Positions 28,593-38,435 are shown, counted from the stretch's first letter. The stretch is 41,927 bases of DNA from Opitutaceae bacterium (GCA_023269585.1 JAHFTC010000025.1:1-41927), one strand, 5' to 3'. Numbers and translations are program-made. The notes: generated by a model not told the origin, from the letters alone.

Positions 28593-28607
28593 AGGCCAAA
28601 CCCCGCA

Positions 28608-28768
28608 GACGACAGAAGGTAACAAAGGAAACAAAGGTACGCCCGACGACGGGGGAATTGAGTTCGGAGGCTTCTGGCCCTTCGGTCGACTGCCGGGTGC
28701 GGACCGGTGCTCGAATACCGGCAGCTTAACTCATTCGCTCTTCGTTCTCTTCGTTACCTTCTGTCGTC
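28608..28768. repeat. Inverted repeat, 20-nt arms
   Basis: Arm 28608-28627 (GACGACAGAAGGTAAC...) matches the complement of 28749-28768 at 19 of 20 positions. The arms flank ~120 nt without a gene. It could be a small non-autonomous (MITE- or REP-like) element or a long transcript-end hairpin between two converging genes. Confidence 0.6.
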
Positions 28769-28810
28769 CTCCGAGTCCGGGCTCATGGCCCAAGCCGCGA
28801 CAAGCCCGGC

Positions 28811-30064
28811 TTACTTCTGCTCCACGACGACGATGTCGTCGGAGTGGATCGCGCAGTAGACCGTGTCGCCCTTGTGCCAGGCGTGCTCGTGCGCGCTCTC
28901 GTTGGCGACCACGGCCATGAGCTGGAGGTTGTGGGCCACGCGGATGCGCAGCTCGTCCATCGCCCCGCGGAAAATCTCGTTCTCGATCACGCCCTTGAAG
29001 CAGTTGTCCTTCGCCGGCTTGGTGCGGGTGATATAGATCTTCTCGGGACGGATCGACATGAGCGCGCGGGTCGATCCGCTGCGCAACGCCGAGGCGCGCA
29101 CGGCCACCTCCACACCCTCGTCCAACCGGATGTGCGCGGTCACGCCGTTGCTGGAGACGATGTCGCCATCGAGCAGATTGGCCTCGCCGATGAAGTCGGC
29201 GGTGAACGCGCTCGCCGGCGCGTGGTAGATGTCCGTCGCCGTGCCGAGCTGGTCGATCCGGCCACGGTGGATGACCGCGATGCGGTCGGACATGATCAGC
29301 GCCTCCTCCTGATCGTGGGTGACGAAGACGAAGGTGATGCCGAGCTGCCGCTGCAGCTGCTTGAGCTCGAGCTGCATCGCGTGGCGCAGCTTGGCGTCGA
29401 GCGCCGAAAGCGGCTCGTCGAGCAGGAGCACCTTCGGCCGGCAGACCAGCGCGCGCGCGAGCGCCACGCGTTGCCGCTGGCCGCCGGAAAGTTCATGGGG
29501 CCGGCGCTTCCCGAGACCGGCCAACGAAACCAATGCCAACGCCTCCTCCACCCGTTCGCGGCGCTCGTTCGCCGGTACGTGGCGCATCTTGAGGCCGAAC
29601 GCGATGTTATCGGCCACCGAGAGGTGCGGGAAGATCGCGTAGCTCTGGAACACTTGGTTCACGTCGCGCCGGTACGGCGGCACGCCGGACACATCGCGGC
29701 CCTCGAGCAGAATCTGGCCGGAGGTGGGAATCTCGAAACCGGCGAGCAGGCGCAGCAGGGTCGTCTTGCCGCAACCGGAGGGGCCGAGGAGCGTAAGGAA
29801 TTCGCCCTTGCGGATCGTGAGGTCGACGTTGTCGACGGCGGTCACGGAGCCGAAGGACTTCGTGACGCCGCGAAGATCGACCATGGTCTCGGTCGAGGTG
29901 GGCGCGTCCGCGGCCGGCGCAGCGGGGGCGGGAGCGAGACGGAATTCCCATTCGAGCTGGGTGTCGGGATGGTTCTGCACGGGCGGAGGGAGATTCGGGG
30001 AAGCCGGCGCCGGCGCAAGACCGCGCTCGGGCCGGGCCGGGAGGGGCGGTTGTTCGGCGCTCAT
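28811..30064 (-). CDS. potA: Polyamine ABC transporter ATP-binding protein PotA
   Basis: 417 residues. After a 60-residue Pro/Ala-rich lead, the ABC domain has Walker A GPSGCGKTT at 94-102, signature LSGGQRQR, Walker B LLLDEPLSALDAKLR and a TOBE-like C-terminal domain (SIRPEKIYI). The start could also be M61, which would remove the unusual extension. It is the last gene of the pot operon and overlaps potB by 4 nt. It drives uptake of putrescine or spermidine. Confidence 0.9.
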   Translation of the reverse strand: MSAEQPPLPARPERGLAPAPASPNLPPPVQNHPDTQLEWEFRLAPAPAAPAADAPTSTETMVDLRGVTKSFGSVTAVDNVDLTIRKGEFLTLLGPSGCGKTTLLRLLAGFEIPTSGQILLEGRDVSGVPPYRRDVNQVFQSYAIFPHLSVADNIAFGLKMRHVPANERRERVEEALALVSLAGLGKRRPHELSGGQRQRVALARALVCRPKVLLLDEPLSALDAKLRHAMQLELKQLQRQLGITFVFVTHDQEEALIMSDRIAVIHRGRIDQLGTATDIYHAPASAFTADFIGEANLLDGDIVSSNGVTAHIRLDEGVEVAVRASALRSGSTRALMSIRPEKIYITRTKPAKDNCFKGVIENEIFRGAMDELRIRVAHNLQLMAVVANESAHEHAWHKGDTVYCAIHSDDIVVVEQK

Positions 30065-30942
30065 CGGCGCGCCTCCCCGCGGTCGTGGAGGAACCAGAAC
30101 GCCACCGCGAACAGCGCGAGGAACGTGATGCCGAGCGCGGCGCCGAACGGCCAGTCGCGCGCCTGCCCGAACTGGTTCTGGATCACGTTGCCGATCATCG
30201 GCACCTTCGCGCCGCCCATCAGGTCGGTGACGGCGAACATGCCGATCGAGGGCACGAAGACCAGCAGCACGCCCGCGAAGATGCCGGGCTTGGTGAGCGG
30301 GATGATGACCTGGGTGAAGGCGCGCACCGGGCCAGCCCCGAGGTCGAGCGCGGCCTCGATCATCGAGTGGTCGAGTTTCTCCGCGCTGGTGAAGATCGGC
30401 AGGATCATGAACGGCAGGTACGTGTACACCAGACCGAGGACCACCGCCGTAGGGGTGTACAGGATATCCAGCGGACCGACCAGCAGGTGCGTCCACTGGA
30501 GCAGCGCGCTCACAAGGCCCTCGCCCTTCAGCAGCGAGATCCAGGCGTAGGTGCGCAGGAGGAAGCTGATCCAGAACGGGATCATCACCAGCAGCAGCAG
30601 CGTCGAACGGCGAGAGGGCGGCGACCGGCCGATGAAGTACGCCACGGGATAACCGATCATTAGGCAGAGCCCAGTCGTGAGCGTCGCGTACCAGAGCGAG
30701 CGGCCGAAGATCCCGAGGTAGGTCGGATCGAGAATGCGGGTGTAGTTGGAACCGGTGAACGAGAAGACGACCTGACCGAGCTCGTCGCGTTGGCAGAAAC
30801 TGTACACGAACAGGATCGTCATGGGCAGCACGACGAACAACAGCAGCCACAGCAGCAGGGGCGAGAGCAGCAGCCAGCCGGTCGCCCGCGGGGCGCGTTT
30901 GGCGCCGGAGGAACTGTCGGTGGAGGTTGGGACTGCGGCCAT
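30061..30942 (-). CDS. potB: Polyamine ABC transporter permease PotB
   Basis: 293 residues with six transmembrane helices and the coupling loop DLGAGPVRAFTQVIIPLTKPGI (EAA-type). The context (PotD, PotC, PotA) defines it as the first permease subunit. The start (MAAVPTSTDSSSGAKRAPRATG) gives a short cytoplasmic lead before helix 1. Confidence 0.9.
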   Translation of the reverse strand: MAAVPTSTDSSSGAKRAPRATGWLLLSPLLLWLLLFVVLPMTILFVYSFCQRDELGQVVFSFTGSNYTRILDPTYLGIFGRSLWYATLTTGLCLMIGYPVAYFIGRSPPSRRSTLLLLVMIPFWISFLLRTYAWISLLKGEGLVSALLQWTHLLVGPLDILYTPTAVVLGLVYTYLPFMILPIFTSAEKLDHSMIEAALDLGAGPVRAFTQVIIPLTKPGIFAGVLLVFVPSIGMFAVTDLMGGAKVPMIGNVIQNQFGQARDWPFGAALGITFLALFAVAFWFLHDRGEARR

Positions 30943-31002
30943 TTCTCGAAAGAGCGACGCAAGGGTCGGGCGCCACCCGGCGGCGCCCGACAGCGGGACG
31001 GA

Positions 31003-32040
31003 TCAGGAGCCGCCCTTCAGGTCGGTGATGAGCTTGTCGACCGCCGCGGCGGCCTTGCCGATGTCGCGGAAGGCCTCGAGCTTGCCGGGCGGCGGATAGC
31101 TCGCCGGGTTGCCGAGCTGCTCGGGGCTGAGGAGCTTGCGGGCCTCGGCATTGGGATTCGTATACGGGAAGTCGGCGGAGATGAGCACGCTGATCTCGGG
31201 GCGGAGGATGAAGTTGATGAACTTCTCGGCGTCGGCCTTGTGCGGCGCGCCCTTCGGGATCACGAGGCTGTCGATCCAGAGGTGGGCGCCCTCCTGCGGG
31301 AGGACGTAGGCGAACTTCTTGTCCTCCTGGTAGAGCAGCGCGGCCTCGCCGGACCACACGACACCGATGTCGACGTCGCCGTTGAGCAGCGCGGTCTTCG
31401 GGCTGTCGGAGTCGTAGACCTTGATCTGCGGCAACCATTTCGCGAGGACGGGACGCGCGGCGGCGATCGCCTCGGGGGTGATCTGGTTGATGTCGCGGCC
31501 GACGGAGCGCAGCGCCCAGGTGAGGATCTCGCGGTTGTCGTTGAGGGTGACGATGCGATTGGCGTATTTTCCGGAAAAGACATCGTCCATGCCCACGATC
31601 GGGTCCTTGATCTTCTCGGTGTTGACGACGATGCCGACGGTGCCGGCCATGTACGGCACGCTGAACTTCTGCTCAGGGTCGTGCGGCTGGCGCAGGAACT
31701 CGGGGGCGACGTTCTTGAAGTTGGGGATGTTGGCGAAGTCGAGGGCCTCGAGCTTGCCCTTGGCGATGAGCGCCTCGACGACGTACTCGCTTGGCTGCAC
31801 GAGATCGAACTCCGCCGCGCCGCCGAGCAGCTTCGAGAGCATCTCCTCGTTGGAGGCGTAGGTGGTGTAGTTCACCTTGATGCCGGTCTCCTGCTCGAAC
31901 TGGTCGAGGACGGCTTGGGGCACGTATTCGGACCAGCCGAAGAGGTTGACCTCCTTCTTCTCAGTCTTGGAACAGCTGGCGACAAGCAGAGCCAGTCCGG
32001 CGAGGCCGGCGGCGATCAAGGGGCGGATGCGGATGTTCAT
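31003..32040 (-). CDS. potD: Polyamine-binding lipoprotein PotD
   Basis: 345 residues. Lipoprotein signal peptide with lipobox LVASC (C23). The mature protein is a typical PotD/PotF fold: NLFGWSEYVPQAVLDQFEQ at the start, VPYMAGTVGIVVN, and a C-terminal region with YPPPGKLEAFRD. As a lipoprotein it captures polyamine at the membrane and delivers it to PotBC. Located between potC and potB on the same strand. Confidence 0.92.
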   Translation of the reverse strand: MNIRIRPLIAAGLAGLALLVASCSKTEKKEVNLFGWSEYVPQAVLDQFEQETGIKVNYTTYASNEEMLSKLLGGAAEFDLVQPSEYVVEALIAKGKLEALDFANIPNFKNVAPEFLRQPHDPEQKFSVPYMAGTVGIVVNTEKIKDPIVGMDDVFSGKYANRIVTLNDNREILTWALRSVGRDINQITPEAIAAARPVLAKWLPQIKVYDSDSPKTALLNGDVDIGVVWSGEAALLYQEDKKFAYVLPQEGAHLWIDSLVIPKGAPHKADAEKFINFILRPEISVLISADFPYTNPNAEARKLLSPEQLGNPASYPPPGKLEAFRDIGKAAAAVDKLITDLKGGS

Positions 32041-32065
32041 GGAAGGTTTGCGGAGATGGGCGGGC

Positions 32066-32884
32066 TCAGCGACGGACGCGCTTCACCCATTCGGAGGCCA
32101 GCAGAAGCACAATCGTTGCCACGATGAAGATGGTGGAGAGCGCATTGATCATCGGGTTGAGGCCCACCTTGGCCATGCCGTAGATGCGCAGCGGGAGCGT
32201 CTCCGAGGCGGAACTCGACGTGAAATAGGTGACGATCAGTTCGTCCATCGAGAGCGCGAAGGCCATGAGGCCGCCCGAGACGATCGCCGGCATGAGGTAC
32301 GGCACGATCACGTGCCAGAACGCCTCGAGCGGCGTCGCCCCGAGATCGAGCGCCGCTTCCTCCAACGAGGGATCGAGGCCGGCGAGGCGCGCCTGCACCG
32401 CGGCCATCACGAAGGGAAAACAGAAGGTCGTGTGCGCGATGATCACGGTGCCGTAGCCGAGGCCGACCTCCACGGTCTTGAAAAACACCAGCAGGCTGAT
32501 GCCCATGATGATCTCCGGCACCACCATCGGGATGAACGCCAGCGTGCTGATCGTGCGCACCCCGCGATACCTGTACCGATGGAGCAACCACGCGCCGGCC
32601 GTGCCGATCACGACCGACAGCAACGTCGCCGCCATGGCGACGAGCAGGCTGTTCTCAAGCGCGGCGAGCAGGCGACTGTCGCGCCAGAGCATCCCGTACC
32701 ACTTCAGCGTGAACCCCTCCCAGACGATGTTCAGGCGGGAATCGTTGAACGAATACGCGACCAGGAAACCGATCGGCGCGTAGAAGAAAAGCAGCACCAG
32801 CACCGTCCAGCCGCCAAACAACGCGTTCACGCGGGCCATGCCGCGTGGCGGAAGGATTGCACGTGTGGGGAGCAGCCGACTCAT
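32066..32884 (-). CDS. potC: Polyamine ABC transporter permease PotC
   Basis: 272 residues, six transmembrane helices, EAA loop EAALDLGATPLEAFWHVIVPYLMPAI. First gene of the pot operon in transcript order (potC-potD-potB-potA). The order with potD in the middle differs from E. coli potABCD but is common elsewhere. Confidence 0.9.
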   Translation of the reverse strand: MSRLLPTRAILPPRGMARVNALFGGWTVLVLLFFYAPIGFLVAYSFNDSRLNIVWEGFTLKWYGMLWRDSRLLAALENSLLVAMAATLLSVVIGTAGAWLLHRYRYRGVRTISTLAFIPMVVPEIIMGISLLVFFKTVEVGLGYGTVIIAHTTFCFPFVMAAVQARLAGLDPSLEEAALDLGATPLEAFWHVIVPYLMPAIVSGGLMAFALSMDELIVTYFTSSSASETLPLRIYGMAKVGLNPMINALSTIFIVATIVLLLASEWVKRVRR

Positions 32885-32975
32885 CTCTCGGCGTGCAGGT
32901 GTAGACCCGCACGCCCGGCGTGCAAGCGGCTTTCCCGCTTCCCACCACCGACAACGACGATTCTCGCGTGCCCGC

Positions 32976-34088
32976 TCAATACGCGCGGATGAGTTCGAGC
33001 AACTGGCGGTCGAGCTGATGGCCGCGGAACGACTCGTACTTCACGTCGGCACGCTCGCTGTCGACCACCCCGAACCCCCCGCGCAGGTTCCACATCGCCC
33101 AGCCCCAGCCCGCCTCCTTCCAGAGCGTGAGCAGGTCGGTCATCCAGGCGAGCATTACAGCGTGCGGCGTACGCGTGAAACAGCCCCACTCGCCCACGTG
33201 CACCGGCACGCCGAGCTGCGTGAGCGGGTCCCACTTCGCGATGAGCTCGGTCCGGAGCTTCTCGCGATCCCAGCGGACACCGCGGCTGTCGGTCATCGGC
33301 CAGGTGGGACGCTCCAGCGACTCGAACTCGTTCACCGGCACCCAGGTCGCCGTGTAGTGGCTGACCATCTTCGGCAGGTAGCCGCGCGTGCTCTGCACCA
33401 ACCCCAGGTCGACAAGCCCGAGCACCGGCGTCTGCCCGATGTCGGCGCCATCGGCGACGATCAGACGCTGCGGATCCTCCGCCCGGATGGCTCCGACGAG
33501 GGCCCGCGCCAGCTCCACGTAGCGACCATGGTCGGCCATGAACGGAGGCTCGTTGAAGAGATCGAAACTGAGCCGCTCGCGCGGGATGCCCCGATACCGT
33601 TTCGCAAAATACTGCCAGTGGTGCACCGCCGCAGGCAACGCCCGCTCGAACGCCGCGCGCGGGCTGTCGAAGAGTTGCGCCGGCTCCTGCTCGCGACCGT
33701 TCACGCAATAGCCGGGGATGCGGTGGAAGTTCAGGTTGATGTGGATCCCGAACTCGCGTCCCCACTCGATCGCCTCGTCGATCGGCGTGAGCTCCTTCTC
33801 GTCGATCTCCAGCCAGTTCTCCGGGCTCGACCACGCCCAGTACGACATGGGCAGCCGCGCGAAATCGAAGCCCCACTCCGCCATCCACTCGAAATCGGAT
33901 TTGCGAAAGCGCTGCCCGCGGCGACCGCCCGTGAGTTCGGTGAGGTTGAAACCGCGCCACCGCGGTATCTTCGGTTGGGTGACAGCCGGAGCAGCGCCGG
34001 GAGCCGTCTGCCCGCGCACGGTGGAACAAAGAGCGAGCCCGGCCGCCGCTGCCGCGGAAGCCCCGAGAAAATCACGTCGGTTCATCAT
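32976..34088 (-). CDS. Secreted GH5-family glycoside hydrolase
   Basis: 370 residues. Twin-arginine signal peptide (RRDFLG at 4-9, hydrophobic AAAAAGLAL). The catalytic (beta/alpha)8 barrel has FNEPP with acid/base E180 and VGEWG with nucleophile E300, both intact, plus the W-rich segment MSYWAWSSPE. GH5 enzymes cut beta-1,4-glucans, mannans or related glycans; the exact substrate is not decided by sequence. Start taken at the double Met (34088), giving a complete Tat signal. Confidence 0.88.
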   Translation of the reverse strand: MMNRRDFLGASAAAAAGLALCSTVRGQTAPGAAPAVTQPKIPRWRGFNLTELTGGRRGQRFRKSDFEWMAEWGFDFARLPMSYWAWSSPENWLEIDEKELTPIDEAIEWGREFGIHINLNFHRIPGYCVNGREQEPAQLFDSPRAAFERALPAAVHHWQYFAKRYRGIPRERLSFDLFNEPPFMADHGRYVELARALVGAIRAEDPQRLIVADGADIGQTPVLGLVDLGLVQSTRGYLPKMVSHYTATWVPVNEFESLERPTWPMTDSRGVRWDREKLRTELIAKWDPLTQLGVPVHVGEWGCFTRTPHAVMLAWMTDLLTLWKEAGWGWAMWNLRGGFGVVDSERADVKYESFRGHQLDRQLLELIRAY

Positions 34089-34395
34089 GGTGAGGTCGTT
34101 GTCCTCAAGGAGTTCCGCCCGGTGCCCGGGCGCAAGCCACCGCAGGCCGCCGGCGGCGGAATCCGGCGCGCCGATGCCGGGTTGATGCGTCCAGCCGGGC
34201 GGTCCCGGATGGGCCCGTGCCGCTCGCGCCGCCGTTCGTCCGCCCCGCGCGCGCGGACCTGAGCGCGAGAGCCGCTCGGTCGCCCGTCGGGTAACACCCC
34301 ATGGTGGCCGAGCGCCCCGCCCACTAGATTGGCCCCGACAGAACCGCCCCCGCTCCGAGGGCGCACGCAGACCGTCCGTCGAAACCACCTCCTCC
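34089..34395. promoter_or_regulatory. Intergenic region between GH5 and lipoprotein genes
   Basis: 307 nt, divergent. GC-rich with several short inverted repeats (for example GGTGCCCGGGC). Promoters for both genes must be here, but no -10/-35 pair stands out. No ORF with coding character. Confidence 0.3.
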
Positions 34396-34965
34396 ATGAA
34401 GAACTACTCATCTCTCCCCCTCCTCGGCGCGGCACTCGGCCTCGCCGCCTTCACCGCCAGCTGCTCCGACCGATCCACCACCGGTGACACCAACGCGCCC
34501 GCCAAGACCGCCGCCAACACGACCGCCACTGCGCCCGCCAACACGACCGCCGCCACCACTGGTACCACCATTACCCCGGCGCCAATGGCGTCCTCGGCCT
34601 TCTCCTCCGCCGCCACCGACATCAGCACCGCGGGTGCCACCGCGATCTGGAACGATCTCAAGACGTTGCCCTTCGAGCGGCGCGCCGAGCTCTCCGCGGG
34701 GGTCACCCGGCTGGAGAACGAAGTGAGCAACCAGGCGGCCGCCCTCAAAGCCAAGCGGGCCACCATGGCCGGCACCACCGACACCCAAGCGTGGGACTTC
34801 GCGATGAAGGGGATGGTCGATGCCCAAATCTACCTCAAGTCCACTGCGGCTGAACTCGACAAGTCCACCGCCGAGACGTGGGAGCAGACCAAGGAGAAAG
34901 TCGGCCAGGCATGGACCCGCGCCCAAGAAGCCTACGGCAAGGTCAATGCGAGCACGACCAAGTAA
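34396..34965 (+). CDS. Putative lipoprotein, Thr/Ala-rich
   Basis: 189 residues. Lipoprotein signal with ASC at 21-23, then a Thr/Ala/Asn low-complexity linker (28-65), then a helical domain (75-189) with a coiled-coil-like ERRAELSAGVTRLENEVSNQAAALKAKRA. No known domain; possibly an envelope spacer or stress protein. Pyrimidine-rich sequence (CCACCTCCTCC) directly precedes the ATG, so no Shine-Dalgarno sequence. Confidence 0.55.
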   Translation: MKNYSSLPLLGAALGLAAFTASCSDRSTTGDTNAPAKTAANTTATAPANTTAATTGTTITPAPMASSAFSSAATDISTAGATAIWNDLKTLPFERRAELSAGVTRLENEVSNQAAALKAKRATMAGTTDTQAWDFAMKGMVDAQIYLKSTAAELDKSTAETWEQTKEKVGQAWTRAQEAYGKVNASTTK

Positions 34966-34983
34966 GCCGACGGCAAGCCCGTT

Positions 34984-35874
34984 TCAATTGCGCCACAACC
35001 CGAACGCCAGCAGCGCGCCGAAGAGCGCCAGATGCGCCGCCGTGCGCGCCAGCAGTCGGATGAGCTCCGGCGCCGGCGTGGCCGGATGCAGGCGCCACCA
35101 GCAGGCGAGTCCGGTCGGCAGAGCCGCCAGCGCGAGCAACGGCCCCGCGCCGTACCCGCGCAGCCAGAGCACCACCGGCACCAAGCCGCTGAGCAACACC
35201 GCGGCGCCGTACTGGATCCGTCCGGCGCGTTCGCCGAAGCGCACGACCAGTGTGCGCTTGCCGGCCACCGCGTCGGTCGCGCGATCGCGATAGTTGTTCG
35301 CGACAAGAATGTTCGCCGCCAGGGCGCCGACCGCCGCCGCCGCGAGCAGCACCTCCGGGGTGAGCGTGCGCGTCTGCACCCAGAACGTCGCACCAACCGC
35401 GACCAGCCCGAAAAAGAGGAACACGAACACATCGCCGAGCCCGTGGTAGCCGAGCGGGTACGGACCGCCGGTGTAGGCGATGCCGCAGACGATGCTCAGC
35501 ACTCCGAGCGGCAGCAGCCACCAGCCGCCAAACGGAATCAGCCCCAGCCCGACGACCAGCGCGACCAGGAAGACCGCGCCCGTCGCCCGGCGCATCGTCG
35601 CCGGCGCGACCCAGCCCGACGCCACCGCCCGCGCCGGGCCCACCCGTTTCTCCGTGTCCGCTCCCTGGACATAGTCGAAGTAGTCGTTGGCGAAATTGGT
35701 GCCGATCTGCACCAGCAGCGCGAAGCCGAGGCAGAGGGCCGCCGCGCCGGCGTGGAACGCACCCGCGTGGGCGGCGAAGGCCGACCCCACCAGCACGGGC
35801 ACGAGGGCGGCCGGCAGCGTTTTCGGACGCGCGGCGAGCAGCCAGACGTGCAACGGGGAGGGACGGGCGTTCAT
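34984..35874 (-). CDS. menA: 1,4-Dihydroxy-2-naphthoate prenyltransferase MenA-type
   Basis: 296 residues, UbiA superfamily, with eight or nine membrane helices. First Asp-rich motif NDYFDYVQGAD (63-73) and second NNYRDRATDAVAGKRTL. It joins an isoprenyl chain to DHNA in menaquinone synthesis. It overlaps the upstream TPR gene by 4 nt. Other men genes are not in the window. Confidence 0.85.
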   Translation of the reverse strand: MNARPSPLHVWLLAARPKTLPAALVPVLVGSAFAAHAGAFHAGAAALCLGFALLVQIGTNFANDYFDYVQGADTEKRVGPARAVASGWVAPATMRRATGAVFLVALVVGLGLIPFGGWWLLPLGVLSIVCGIAYTGGPYPLGYHGLGDVFVFLFFGLVAVGATFWVQTRTLTPEVLLAAAAVGALAANILVANNYRDRATDAVAGKRTLVVRFGERAGRIQYGAAVLLSGLVPVVLWLRGYGAGPLLALAALPTGLACWWRLHPATPAPELIRLLARTAAHLALFGALLAFGLWRN

Positions 35875-36650
35875 TTGCGCCGCGGCTGGTAGCGGTTCAC
35901 CGGCGCGAGCGCGAGCCTCTCTTCCAGCTCCCGGATGCGCCCGAGCACGGTGTCGGCCATCCCGAAGGGATTCTCCTCCTCGGTGGGCAATGTCGGGTGC
36001 AGCGCCACCAGCCAGTCGTAGGCGGCGCGATGGCGCCCCTGGCGCCGCAGGAGTTCGGCGTACACCCGGGCCGCATAGAACGGCGCGCCCGGCTGCAGTG
36101 CCGCGCGCCGGTAATGCTCGGTGGCTCCGGCCAGGTCGCCGAGGCGCTGCAACTGGAGGTTGGCGATCTCGATGTGGATCAACGCAGCATCGGGCAGATG
36201 CACGAACGCTTTTTCCAGGTGAGCGACCGCCGCCCGCGCCTGGGTCTCCATGATCCGCTGCGCAACCCCGGCCGGTACGACCGCCTCCCCGCCTGCGGCA
36301 TCGATTCTCCAATACGGCATGTCGTAGCCGATCATGCGCGCACCGTTGATCCAGAACGCCACCGGGCGGGGATCGATGGCCGTCACCAACGCGAGGGCCG
36401 AATGCGTGCCGGCGAGGTCGCAGCGCTCCCAGTTAGCATTCGCCCGCAACCAGAGCAGATCCGCCGCGAGCGCCCGGAACCCGCCGAGCAAACCCAGCGT
36501 GATCCCCTGCCCCATCGCGCCCTCGATGCTGCGCCATTCCAGACCCGGCTGTTGCCGCACCTGCGCCGCCCAGGCCGGCGCTTCGAGCGGCCGCAGCGCG
36601 AGACCGGTCACCGCCAACGCCGCTACGACACAGGGCAGATGGAGGCGCAT
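35871..36650 (-). CDS. TPR-like exported protein
   Basis: 259 residues with an N-terminal signal-anchor (LPCVVAALAVTGLAL). Residues 50-230 contain TPR-like helices (LLWLRANANWERCD, AHLEKAFVHLPDAALIHIEIANLQLQRLGDLAGATEHYRRA). Function unknown. It lies between an ABC permease gene (9 nt upstream) and menA, probably in one operon with the ABC exporter. Confidence 0.6.
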   Translation of the reverse strand: MRLHLPCVVAALAVTGLALRPLEAPAWAAQVRQQPGLEWRSIEGAMGQGITLGLLGGFRALAADLLWLRANANWERCDLAGTHSALALVTAIDPRPVAFWINGARMIGYDMPYWRIDAAGGEAVVPAGVAQRIMETQARAAVAHLEKAFVHLPDAALIHIEIANLQLQRLGDLAGATEHYRRAALQPGAPFYAARVYAELLRRQGRHRAAYDWLVALHPTLPTEEENPFGMADTVLGRIRELEERLALAPVNRYQPRRK

Positions 36651-36659
36651 TGCCGTGCC

Positions 36660-37514
36660 TCAGATCTCCCGATGGCGGAAGCTCCACACCGCCAGCCCCA
36701 GAAACACCGCCGTATACACCACGCCGTAGGCGCCGATGCGGGCCGCCACGAGCAGAGCCGCTCCGTCGGTGCCTCCGGCGAGAAACTCGCCCCCAAAGAG
36801 TTGGAAGTTCGGAAACACCAGCCCCACGAACCCGCCCGCCACGCGTTCGAACCACCCGTTGCCGTCCAGCCATGCGTCGCGCGCGAGATATTGCAGATGG
36901 CAGATGGCCAGCACGAGGAAACTCACGGCCTGAGCGAACAGGTTGGTCTGGGCGAACGTTCCGACGAGCAGCACCATCGCGGTGAGCAGGCCGAACTTCA
37001 CCGCCTGCAACGCGCCCGCCACGAGCACGCCGGCGTAGGGCGCCGCTGCCGAGCGGAGCATCGGCGCCTCGGCGGGTGCGACGACCGACGTGGTCTGGCG
37101 GAGCCAGAGCGCGGCCACCAGCAACACCGTGATGACCGCGCAGAAGACAAGCACGACCGCCCAGGCCCCGAGGAATTTCCCGCAGATGAACTCGGAGCGG
37201 CGTACCGGACGTGCGAGTACGGGCAACACCGTGCGGTTCTCCAACTCGCCCCCGAGCAGCTGCACGGTCGTGACGATGGTGAGCACCGCGCCGAAAAGCA
37301 CCAGCGCGCCCTGGCCGAAATCGATCACGAACTTCTGTTCCGCGCCCCCGAAATCGAGTTCGCGCAACCCCAGGCTTCCGAGCACGAGCAGGCCCGCCAG
37401 CAGCGTCGTGAACTGGAAAACCCGTTGCCGCACCGCCTCCAGAAACGCGTGGCCCGCCAACACCCCCACCCGGTGCACCGAGAACCGGAGCGGCCCGACC
37501 TGCGGAAGGCTCAT
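36660..37514 (-). CDS. ABC-2-type exporter permease
   Basis: 284 residues from the ATG at 37512-37514, about six transmembrane helices, with the cytoplasmic segment LGGELENRTVLPVLARPVRRSEFICGKFLGAW typical of ABC-2/CcmB-like permeases. It overlaps the ATPase gene by 4 nt. Substrate unknown. Confidence 0.8.
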   Translation of the reverse strand: MSLPQVGPLRFSVHRVGVLAGHAFLEAVRQRVFQFTTLLAGLLVLGSLGLRELDFGGAEQKFVIDFGQGALVLFGAVLTIVTTVQLLGGELENRTVLPVLARPVRRSEFICGKFLGAWAVVLVFCAVITVLLVAALWLRQTTSVVAPAEAPMLRSAAAPYAGVLVAGALQAVKFGLLTAMVLLVGTFAQTNLFAQAVSFLVLAICHLQYLARDAWLDGNGWFERVAGGFVGLVFPNFQLFGGEFLAGGTDGAALLVAARIGAYGVVYTAVFLGLAVWSFRHREI

Positions 37515-38416
37515 CGCCCGCCCCTTTCCGCCGTCGCCTCGCGTTCCGCGCGGTCGAGAGTATCCAGGAAAAACCGATCCAGGCGGGTCGCCGGGCGTTC
37601 CACGCCCTGAAGCACGCCGCCTCGCGCCGCCAGCCACGACCGCAGCGCGGCCAGATCCGGTTCCGCCAGCCCGTCGACCACGAGCGCCGGCCGCTCGTCT
37701 CGCCCGAGGAGTTCGTCCAACGAACCTTCGGCCAGCAGCCGCCCCCGATGGAGGATCGCCACCCGGTCGCACACCTCCTCGATCTGCGACAGCAGGTGGG
37801 AACACAGCAGGACGGTCTTTCCCCGCGCCTTTTCCTCGGCGATGAGGCGGGCGATGTCCGCGGCGCCGACGGGGTCCACGCCGGCCGTGGGTTCATCGAG
37901 GATGAGGATCGGCGGATCAGCGAGGAGTGCCTGCGCCAGTCCGATGCGTTGCAGCATGCCCTTCGAATAGGAGCCAATCCGGCGATCGGCCGCACTGCTC
38001 AGGCCGACCCGTGCCAGCAGCGCGGCGATGAGCTCATCGCGGCCGTCTTTGGGAAGACCGCACAACCGCGCGTGGAACCGGAGCAACTCGCGGCCGCTCA
38101 CGAAGCGCGGAAAGTACGGCGCCTCCGGCAGGTAGCCGAGCAGCCGGTGCGCCGCCGGATCGGCCCCGCGGACTCCGGCGAGCAGGCATTCTCCGGCCGT
38201 CGGCACGAGCAGGCCCAGCAGCGCCTTCAGCGTGGTGCTTTTGCCCGAGCCGTTGGGCCCCAGCAGGCCGTAGATCTGCCCGGCGGCCACCGTGAACGAC
38301 AGGTCATCGACCGCGCGCAGCCGCTGCCGGCCGCCGGCCAGCGGATAGTCCTTCGTCAGGCGGCGGACCTCGATGGCGGGGGGACGCGGAACGGTTTCGC
38401 TGATCGTGGTCTCCAT
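37511..38416 (-). CDS. ABC exporter ATP-binding protein
   Basis: 301 residues from the ATG at 38414-38416. Walker A GPNGSGKST (53-61), signature SYSKGMLQR, Walker B ILILDEPTAGVDP. Of the CcmA/NatA type that pairs with ABC-2 permeases. The N-terminal extension found in the longer open frame is non-coding. Operon: ATPase, permease, TPR protein, menA. Confidence 0.87.
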   Translation of the reverse strand: METTISETVPRPPAIEVRRLTKDYPLAGGRQRLRAVDDLSFTVAAGQIYGLLGPNGSGKSTTLKALLGLLVPTAGECLLAGVRGADPAAHRLLGYLPEAPYFPRFVSGRELLRFHARLCGLPKDGRDELIAALLARVGLSSAADRRIGSYSKGMLQRIGLAQALLADPPILILDEPTAGVDPVGAADIARLIAEEKARGKTVLLCSHLLSQIEEVCDRVAILHRGRLLAEGSLDELLGRDERPALVVDGLAEPDLAALRSWLAARGGVLQGVERPATRLDRFFLDTLDRAEREATAERGGR

Positions 38417-38435
38417 GGGCGGGCCGCTCCCTGTG

